From NCBI RefSeq assembly GCF_000013665.1, contig NC_007912.1, positions 4,023,501 to 4,087,500 of the forward strand: a stretch of DNA of 64,000 bases, written 5' to 3'. Shown here piece by piece: positions 57,988-64,000 of the stretch. The position numbers were made by a program, and so were the translations under genes. The stretch is from Saccharophagus degradans 2-40. Lineage in GTDB: Bacteria; Pseudomonadota; Gammaproteobacteria; Pseudomonadales; Cellvibrionaceae. Within the stretch, counting starts at the first letter, position 1; the number at the start of each line of letters is the position of its first letter. The notes under the pieces are model-generated. The model worked only from the letters and a program-made list of their open reading frames with translations, did not search any database and was not told the origin of the DNA.

Positions 57988-58909
57988 CATGAAACACAAT
58001 ACACGCCCTAGAAGGCTTGGGCTTGCTACTTGCCTAGTGTGCCTACTGCAGATAGCCCTATATGCAACAGCTCAAGCTGCGCAAGTACATACTTCAACAC
58101 GGTACTCTGTTGTCGACGATGCGGGTAGCCGTATAGCGCTGGCAGGCCCTGCACAACGTATTATTAGCTTAGCGCCCCACACAACCGAATTACTGTTTGC
58201 CGCCGGTGCCGGCGAACAAGTGGTGGGCGTTGTAAGTTACAGCAACTACCCAGAGCGAGCACAAACCATTCAAAACGTTGGCTCGTATCACCAATTTGAT
58301 TTTGAGCAAATTGCACTGCTTAAACCCGACTTAATTGTGGGCTGGGCCAGTGGCAACCCCAAACCGCTGCTAGAAAAACTGCGCACAATGGGCTTTACCT
58401 TATTTTTAAGCGAGCCCAAAGAGCTAGACGACATAGCATATAACATTATCAAGCTGGGCCAATTAGCGGGCACACAGGCTAACGCAGAAAAAGCCGCTGC
58501 CAGCTATCGCCAGCAGCTTGCAGACATTGCCCAACAAAATAAAAGCAAAAAAAACGTAACCGTGTTTTACGAAATATGGCACAGTCCGCTAATGACATTG
58601 GGCGGCGACCATTTATTTAATAAAGTGCTGGCGCTATGCTCTGCCAGCAATGTCTTTGCCGACTTAGACTCACTAGCCCCACAAATTGGGGTAGAAAACG
58701 TACTGCAACGCAATCCAGATATGATACTCGCCAGCGGCATGGATACCTCGCGCCCCGACTGGCTAGATAAATGGTTAGAATGGCCGCAACTTAGCGCTGT
58801 TAAAAACAACCACCTGTATTTTATTCCACCCGATTATTTACAACGCCACAGCCCGCGCTTAGCCATAGGCGCTAGCCAACTGTGTGACCACGTAAATAAA
58901 GTTCGATAG
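57980..58909 (+). CDS. btuF: Cobalamin-binding periplasmic protein BtuF-like
   Basis: The protein has 309 residues with a signal peptide (ending near ATAQAAQ). The body has the PBP2 class III pattern: RIISLAPHTTELLFAAGAGEQVVGV, ALLKPDLIVGW and DTSRPDWL. With the divergent btuDC it completes a B12 or cobinamide importer. Overlap with cobU suggests one transcript. Confidence 0.88.
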   Translation: MNNMKHNTRPRRLGLATCLVCLLQIALYATAQAAQVHTSTRYSVVDDAGSRIALAGPAQRIISLAPHTTELLFAAGAGEQVVGVVSYSNYPERAQTIQNVGSYHQFDFEQIALLKPDLIVGWASGNPKPLLEKLRTMGFTLFLSEPKELDDIAYNIIKLGQLAGTQANAEKAAASYRQQLADIAQQNKSKKNVTVFYEIWHSPLMTLGGDHLFNKVLALCSASNVFADLDSLAPQIGVENVLQRNPDMILASGMDTSRPDWLDKWLEWPQLSAVKNNHLYFIPPDYLQRHSPRLAIGASQLCDHVNKVR

Positions 58910-58918
58910 GAGCCAACC

Positions 58919-59536
58919 ATGAGCCATGCTAACTGCAGCACAATAAATATTTACTCTAGCACCACATCCCCTTTTGCACGCAAAGCCAATATGGTGGTGC
59001 AATTAACTGGGCTGGGTGAACATACACAAATTATTTACACCAACCCATTCGAAGACGCCAGCTTGCGAGAAATAAACCCATTGGGCAAAGTTCCCGCCCT
59101 AAAGCACGACGAGCTGCTGCTCACCGATAGTTATTTAATATGTGAATATTTAGACGACAAAGCCGCAAACTTAAACCTGTACCGCAAAGGGCAAGCCGAC
59201 TACTACCAAGTGCAGCAAGTGCACATGTTATGTAATGGCATACTCGAAGCAGCAGTTGCGACAGTAATGGAGAAGCGCCGCACTACCGAACACTCAGCTT
59301 ATTGGCTCGAACGCTGGGACGCCTCGATTAGCACCGCATTAAATATTTTAGGTATTAACCAACTTGGCACAGCAGACCACCCCCATATTGGCACCGTTGC
59401 CCTGATTGCAGCTCTAGGGTATTTAGATTTTAGGCACCCAGAGCGCAACTGGCGCGAACACTACCCAGCTATAGCCAACTGGTACAGCAACTTCGAAAAT
59501 TTACACTGGGTTGCAAGCACCACCCCTAAGGCTTAG
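58919..59536 (+). CDS. Glutathione S-transferase family protein
   Basis: The protein has 205 residues with a thioredoxin-like N-terminal domain (SSTTSPFARKANMVV, NPLGKVPALKHDELLLTDSYLICEYLD) and a helical C-terminal domain. The substrate is unknown. It lies nine bases after btuF and may simply ride on that transcript. Confidence 0.85.
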   Translation: MSHANCSTINIYSSTTSPFARKANMVVQLTGLGEHTQIIYTNPFEDASLREINPLGKVPALKHDELLLTDSYLICEYLDDKAANLNLYRKGQADYYQVQQVHMLCNGILEAAVATVMEKRRTTEHSAYWLERWDASISTALNILGINQLGTADHPHIGTVALIAALGYLDFRHPERNWREHYPAIANWYSNFENLHWVASTTPKA

Positions 59537-59742
59537 CTTAGTGCCCAGCTTTCCACTTGCTTAACCATTTACTTAAGTGGATACAAAGCAGCTTAAAACA
59601 AAACTCTGCGCCAGCTTGGTTCGCAAATTGCAACACCTCGAGTAGTAAACCTGTACAAGCGCCGTCACACCATGTGCTAATGCACTAAACTGGTGAGTAC
59701 GACTAAAAAACAGACTAACAAGAGTTGAAATAGCGAACCATT

Positions 59743-60645
59743 ATGGTGCAAAAATATATTCTCGATGCCATTAGCCAACACGCGTTACCGCAAGACTTTA
59801 CTAGCGCAGTAAGTGATCACTACGCCCCTGTAGCCGCTAGCATAGCTAAACGCTACCAAACCAAGGGCACGCCACTGCTGGTTGGCATTCAGGGCACCCA
59901 AGGTAGCGGCAAAAGCACAATGGCGGATTTCACCCAGCTATTGCTGCAACACGAGCACAACCTGAATGTGGCGGTGGTGTCTATCGACGACTTTTACCAC
60001 ACCGCAGCCACGCGCCAACAACTTGCAGGCGAGGTTCACCCATTGCTCGCAACGCGCGGCGTACCCGGCACACACGACCTCGCTTTAGCATTTAGCACAC
60101 TGCACGCCCTCAGCCGACTCGAGTCAGGCGAAACCCTCGCCATCCCCCGTTTTAACAAAGCCATAGACGACCGCGCACCACAAGCGCAATGGCCACAGGT
60201 AAATGGGCCTGTAGACGTAATTATTTTTGAAGGTTGGTGCATAGGCATAGGCCCACAAACCGACAGCGAAGTGATACACCCCATGAACAAGCTAGAGCTG
60301 GAAGAAGACCCAGATGGCACTTGGCGACAATACGTAAATAATCAACTGGCAAGCGACTACGCAAAACTATTTAACATGCTCGACTATTTAGTGGTTATAA
60401 CCGCCCCTAGCTTCGATGTGGTATTTGAATGGCGCTCGTTGCAAGAGCAAAAGTTGGCCGCCAAATTAAAAAACGCCCCGCCCGAGCAGCAGGCCAAAAT
60501 ACAAACCGAAGCGCAGCTGCGCCGTTTTATTGCCCATTACCAACGCTTGACCTGCCACGGGTTACAACATTTACCGGCGCAAGCCGATTGGGTACTACAT
60601 TTAGATGAGCACCACCGCATTACCGGTTCACAACACAACAGCTGA
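59743..60645 (+). CDS. D-glycerate 3-kinase (GLYK type)
   Basis: The protein has 300 residues with Walker A GTQGSGKSTMADF and the family segments SIDDFYHTAATRQQLA, RGVPGTHDLALA, FNKAIDDRAP and FEGWCIG. It phosphorylates D-glycerate to 3-phosphoglycerate. It heads a run of four same-strand genes. The following genes make and cleave glucosylglycerate, so the kinase would recover glycerate released by phosphorolysis. The 206-base gap upstream should hold the promoter. Confidence 0.88.
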   Translation: MVQKYILDAISQHALPQDFTSAVSDHYAPVAASIAKRYQTKGTPLLVGIQGTQGSGKSTMADFTQLLLQHEHNLNVAVVSIDDFYHTAATRQQLAGEVHPLLATRGVPGTHDLALAFSTLHALSRLESGETLAIPRFNKAIDDRAPQAQWPQVNGPVDVIIFEGWCIGIGPQTDSEVIHPMNKLELEEDPDGTWRQYVNNQLASDYAKLFNMLDYLVVITAPSFDVVFEWRSLQEQKLAAKLKNAPPEQQAKIQTEAQLRRFIAHYQRLTCHGLQHLPAQADWVLHLDEHHRITGSQHNS

Positions 60646-60687
60646 ACCCTCTATAAAATGCTCTATAAAAACAATTAAAGGTAATTT

Positions 60688-61521
60688 ATGAATAACGAGG
60701 AAAACACACAAGCAGCGCCCCATGTCGAATACCTTATATCGACAGATTTAGATGGCACCTTGCTTGATCACCACACCTACAGCTGGGCGGAAGCCAGCCC
60801 AGCCATTAATTTGCTTAAAGAGCACGCCATACCCATTGTTATTAACACCAGTAAAACCCGCGAAGAAGTAATAGCCCTGCAGCAAGAAATAGAGCTGTGC
60901 GACCCATTTATTGTAGAGAACGGCTCCGCAATATTTATTCACGCCAACGACGACCGCTTCGAACGGCGCGGCATGGTGCAGCAAGGTAACTTGCTATGTG
61001 AAACACTGGGCATTGCCAGAGCAGTGATTACAGATAAATTAAAAAGCCTAAGAGCAGAAACTGGGTTTAAATTTACAAGCTTCAGCGAATTTAGCGTGCA
61101 AGACATTATTGACCACACGGGGCTTAGCGAAGCCGGCGCACAACTAGCGCAAAACCGCGCCTACAGCGAACCGCTTATTTGGCAAGATAGCGACGAGAAC
61201 TTTGATACATTTAAACAAGCCATATTGAGTGCGGGTTTTAAAATATTACACGGCGGCAGGTTTATTCATATATTGGGCAAAACCAATAAGGGCTTAGCCG
61301 CGCAAAGTTTAATGCAACGCATGAAATACGAAGGCCAAACGCAAATGATAGCCCTTGGCGACAGTGGCAACGACTTAGACATGCTAAACATTGCCAGCAC
61401 ACCAGTACTTATTAAATCACCGGCGCATGACTTTCCAAACTGTATTCGCGCCGACGCCATTAAAACCACCGCATACGGCCCTAAAGGCTGGAACGACACC
61501 ATTATAGATTTAATTTTTTAA
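60688..61521 (+). CDS. Sugar-phosphoglycerate phosphatase (MpgP/GpgP-like, HAD)
   Basis: The protein has 277 residues, HAD superfamily. Motif I is STDLDGTLLD, motif II INTSKT, motif IV LGDSGNDLDML. It belongs to the mannosyl-3-phosphoglycerate phosphatase family. With the adjacent gpgS its natural substrate is likely glucosyl-3-phosphoglycerate, producing glucosylglycerate. AAAGG precedes the start. Confidence 0.88.
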   Translation: MNNEENTQAAPHVEYLISTDLDGTLLDHHTYSWAEASPAINLLKEHAIPIVINTSKTREEVIALQQEIELCDPFIVENGSAIFIHANDDRFERRGMVQQGNLLCETLGIARAVITDKLKSLRAETGFKFTSFSEFSVQDIIDHTGLSEAGAQLAQNRAYSEPLIWQDSDENFDTFKQAILSAGFKILHGGRFIHILGKTNKGLAAQSLMQRMKYEGQTQMIALGDSGNDLDMLNIASTPVLIKSPAHDFPNCIRADAIKTTAYGPKGWNDTIIDLIF

Positions 61522-61614
61522 CATCAAATACACATTTAAAGCAGAAACTACAATTAGCTGTAAACCTTAAACATTGATGATCATAAATATTAACTTCAAT
61601 AGCAGGAGCAACCC

Positions 61615-62835
61615 ATGGGTGATTTTTACCAGAACGGTATAATTACAACATTACATAATTTAAAACAGCGCCCACTAGAGGCCATGGAAGACGAACTGCG
61701 AAAATTTTCCAAAACTCGCCCTATGGCCCTCGTTTTACCTTCGCTATTCTCCGAGCTAGAAGGCGATGCACTGCCCAATATTGTTAACGAACTAAGTAAA
61801 GTAGATTACCTACAAGAAATAGTTATTGGCCTAGATCGCGCAGACGAAGATCAATACCGCCGCGCATTAGAGTTTTTTAAACCGCTCAAACAAAATTTTA
61901 AAGTACTGTGGAACGACGGCCCACGCCTGCGCGCCATCGACCAACGCTTAAAAGACGAAGGCCTAAGCCCTATGGAAGCCGGCAAAGGACGCAACGTATG
62001 GTTTTGCTTGGGCTATGTATTGGCAAGCGGCCAATCGCAATCGGTAGCTCTGCACGATTGCGATATAGTTACCTACGATCGCAGCTTACTCGCGCGCCTT
62101 ATTTACCCCGTAGCCAACCCCAGCTTTAACTACGAGTTTTGCAAAGGTTTTTACGCCCGCGTTGCCAACGGCAAAATTCACGGCCGCGTTAGCCGCTTAT
62201 TGGTTACGCCATTAATTCGCGCCTTGAAAAAAACACTGGGCCACTACGATTATTTAGATTACATCGACAGCTTCCGCTACCCACTTGCGGGGGAGTTTTC
62301 GTTCCGCACCGATGTAATTACCGACATTCGCATCCCCAGTGATTGGGGCTTAGAAATAGGCGTGCTTTCGGAGCTTAATCGCAACTATGCCAACAACAGA
62401 ATATGCCAAGCAGATATTGCCGACACCTACGATCACAAGCATCAAGATCTCTCGGCAGAAGACGCAGAAAAAGGCTTATCCAAAATGTCTATCGACATAT
62501 CAAAAGCCCTATTCCGCAAGCTTGCCACCAACGGCGTAGTGTTTAACTCAGAAACATTTCGCTCTATTAAAGCCACCTACTTCCGCATAGCGTTAGATTT
62601 TGTAGAAACCTATTACAACGATGCAGTAGTAAACGGCCTTAAATTAGATATTCACAGCGAAGAACGCGCAGTAGAATTATTTGCCCGCAATATTTTAGAA
62701 GCCGGCAAGCGCTTTCTTTCCAACCCAATGGAAAAACCATTTATTCCCAGCTGGAACCGCGTTACCAGTGCAATACCCGGCATTTTAGAAGACATAAATG
62801 CAGCGGTAGAAGCCGATATGGCAGATTTTCAATAA
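61615..62835 (+). CDS. gpgS: Glucosyl-3-phosphoglycerate synthase (GT81)
   Basis: The protein has 406 residues with the GT-A fold: ALVLPSLFSELEGDALPNIV (start region), GKGRNVWFCLGYVL, the metal motif D-C-D in ALHDCDIV, and AGEFSFRTD. The family transfers glucose from NDP-glucose to 3-phosphoglycerate, the first step toward glucosylglycerate, a compatible solute. AGGAG lies before the ATG. It is 93 bases after the phosphatase. Confidence 0.9.
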   Translation: MGDFYQNGIITTLHNLKQRPLEAMEDELRKFSKTRPMALVLPSLFSELEGDALPNIVNELSKVDYLQEIVIGLDRADEDQYRRALEFFKPLKQNFKVLWNDGPRLRAIDQRLKDEGLSPMEAGKGRNVWFCLGYVLASGQSQSVALHDCDIVTYDRSLLARLIYPVANPSFNYEFCKGFYARVANGKIHGRVSRLLVTPLIRALKKTLGHYDYLDYIDSFRYPLAGEFSFRTDVITDIRIPSDWGLEIGVLSELNRNYANNRICQADIADTYDHKHQDLSAEDAEKGLSKMSIDISKALFRKLATNGVVFNSETFRSIKATYFRIALDFVETYYNDAVVNGLKLDIHSEERAVELFARNILEAGKRFLSNPMEKPFIPSWNRVTSAIPGILEDINAAVEADMADFQ

Positions 62836-62909
62836 ACAGCAGCAACATTTAAATACGGTCACCCTTAAGCCCAAGGATGGGCAAGCGTTTTAAGATAAGC
62901 GAGCAGCCT

Positions 62910-64000
62910 ATGATTTCCTTGCAAAAAGAATTACGTTTTTTAGTCGAAACCCATCTGCGCTTTATTTACGATGAGCAATCGTACCCAGACCTCGACCACG
63001 CACAGTTGGCCCGCAAGCTTATTAAAATTGTAGAGTTAGACGAGCAGTGCTTAAAACCGGCCGTACACGAAAGCCTGTGGGACGAACAAGACGTGCTCGT
63101 TATTACCTACGGCGACAGCATAAAAAAAGAGGGCGAACCGCCACTCGATACACTAAATAATTTTTTCAACAAACACCTAGCCGACACAGTTAACGGTGTC
63201 CATATTTTGCCGTTCTTCCCCTATAGCTCGGATGACGGATTCTCGGTTATTGATTACACGCAAGTAAACGATGGCTTGGGCGACTGGGGCGATATAGAAG
63301 AAATAGCCAGTAATTTTGATTTAATGGCCGACCTAGTCGTAAACCACTGCTCTAGTCGCAGCCGATGGTTCGACAATTTCAAACAATGCAAAGAGCCCGG
63401 CAAAAATTATTTTTTTGAGTGCGACCCCAGCGCCGACACCTCCGATGTAGTACGCCCGCGCACCTCGCCATTGTTGCGCGAGGTGGAAACACTAGAAGGC
63501 AAAAAATATGTGTGGTGTACCTTTAGCCACGACCAAGTAGACCTTAACTTTGCCAACCCCGACGTACTGTGCGAAATGATTCAAATCATTAAATTGTATT
63601 TGGATCGCGGCGTAAAAATATTTCGTATGGATGCCGTGGCGTTTGTTTGGAAAGAGCTCGGTACCCCCTGCATTCACCATCCTAAAACCCACGAGCTGGT
63701 GCGTTTAATGCGTACGCTTATTGAGCACCACTCCCCCAGAGCAATCATTATTACCGAAACCAATGTGCCCAACCACGAGAACTTATCTTACTTTGGTAAC
63801 GCCAACGAAGCACATGCGGTGTATAACTTTTCCCTACCCCCTCTTTTGCTGAATGCATTAATTACGGGTAGCAGCGCGCATTTAAAGGCCTGGCAAATGA
63901 GCATGCCACCCGCACAGGAGGGCACATTTTATTTTAACTTTATCGCCTCTCACGATGGCATTGGCCTAAGGCCTGCAGAAGGGCTACTGCAAGATCAAGA
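62910..64000 (+). CDS. GH13_18 sugar phosphorylase, probable glucosylglycerate phosphorylase (3' partial)
   Basis: The open frame runs from ATG 62910 to the right edge (363 codons) without a stop. It is a GH13 enzyme of the sucrose-phosphorylase type: [32 protein letters not shown], the nucleophile Asp241 in FRMDAVAF, the acid/base Glu283 in IITETNV and Asp349 in [10 protein letters not shown]. Sucrose phosphorylase and glucosylglycerate phosphorylase share these motifs. The neighbouring glycerate kinase and glucosyl-phosphoglycerate genes favour glucosylglycerate: phosphate plus glucosylglycerate to glucose 1-phosphate plus glycerate. Confidence 0.85.
   Translation, partial: MISLQKELRFLVETHLRFIYDEQSYPDLDHAQLARKLIKIVELDEQCLKPAVHESLWDEQDVLVITYGDSIKKEGEPPLDTLNNFFNKHLADTVNGVHILPFFPYSSDDGFSVIDYTQVNDGLGDWGDIEEIASNFDLMADLVVNHCSSRSRWFDNFKQCKEPGKNYFFECDPSADTSDVVRPRTSPLLREVETLEGKKYVWCTFSHDQVDLNFANPDVLCEMIQIIKLYLDRGVKIFRMDAVAFVWKELGTPCIHHPKTHELVRLMRTLIEHHSPRAIIITETNVPNHENLSYFGNANEAHAVYNFSLPPLLLNALITGSSAHLKAWQMSMPPAQEGTFYFNFIASHDGIGLRPAEGLLQDQ

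Overview
The window reads as chromosome of a marine gammaproteobacterium, most likely a member of the Cellvibrionaceae such as Saccharophagus. That assignment is inferred from gene content, gene order and moderate GC, and was not tested by any search. Most of it is conserved housekeeping sequence whose order largely matches Pseudomonas and Escherichia coli: sspBA-petBCA-rpsI-rplM-zapE, zapG-algW, hisDG-murA-ibaG-mlaC, yrbG-kdsDC-lptCAB-rpoN-ptsN-rapZ-npr, and nit-yhdP-rng-maf-mreDCB-gatCAB. I found no rRNA or tRNA gene, CRISPR array, insertion sequence or prophage.

Layout. 1-5100: end of a BON-domain lipoprotein gene, a thiolase, and a LemA/M48 metalloprotease pair. 5100-12400: accessory genes, comprising an esterase-fold protein divergent from a membrane AraC regulator, an exonuclease, a sodium:solute symporter with its DUF4212 partner, an exported esterase and a Yip1 protein. 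12600-19200: the sspAB, cytochrome bc1, ribosomal protein and zapE block, in which cytochromes b and c1 form one 747-residue ORF. 19400-25600: zapG, algW, histidine and peptidoglycan genes, and an mlaC gene without its transporter partners. 26000-36300: the LPS transport and sigma-54/nitrogen-PTS operon (without hpf), then mgtE and darP. 36400-51500: msrB, nit, yhdP, rng, maf, mreDCB, divergent gatCAB, a PA4642-family gene and cysZ. 51500-53100: a small damaged region with a TonB-receptor/response-regulator chimaera and a periplasmic binding-like protein. 53200-59500: rhlE, arfB, a cobalamin salvage module (btuDC divergent from cobU-btuF) and a glutathione transferase. 59700-64000: an apparent operon for making and recycling glucosylglycerate, running off the right edge.

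The most interesting items are the glucosylglycerate cycle (glycerate kinase, phosphatase, GpgS, GH13 phosphorylase), the fused cytochrome b/c1 with two extra predicted membrane helices, an apparent ATT start codon for mreC, the receptor/receiver chimaera, an esterase-fold protein that lacks its nucleophile serine, and the gaps in otherwise conserved operons (mlaFEDB, hpf, hisC, tldD). Domain and family names come from recognising sequence motifs by eye; no database search was possible.
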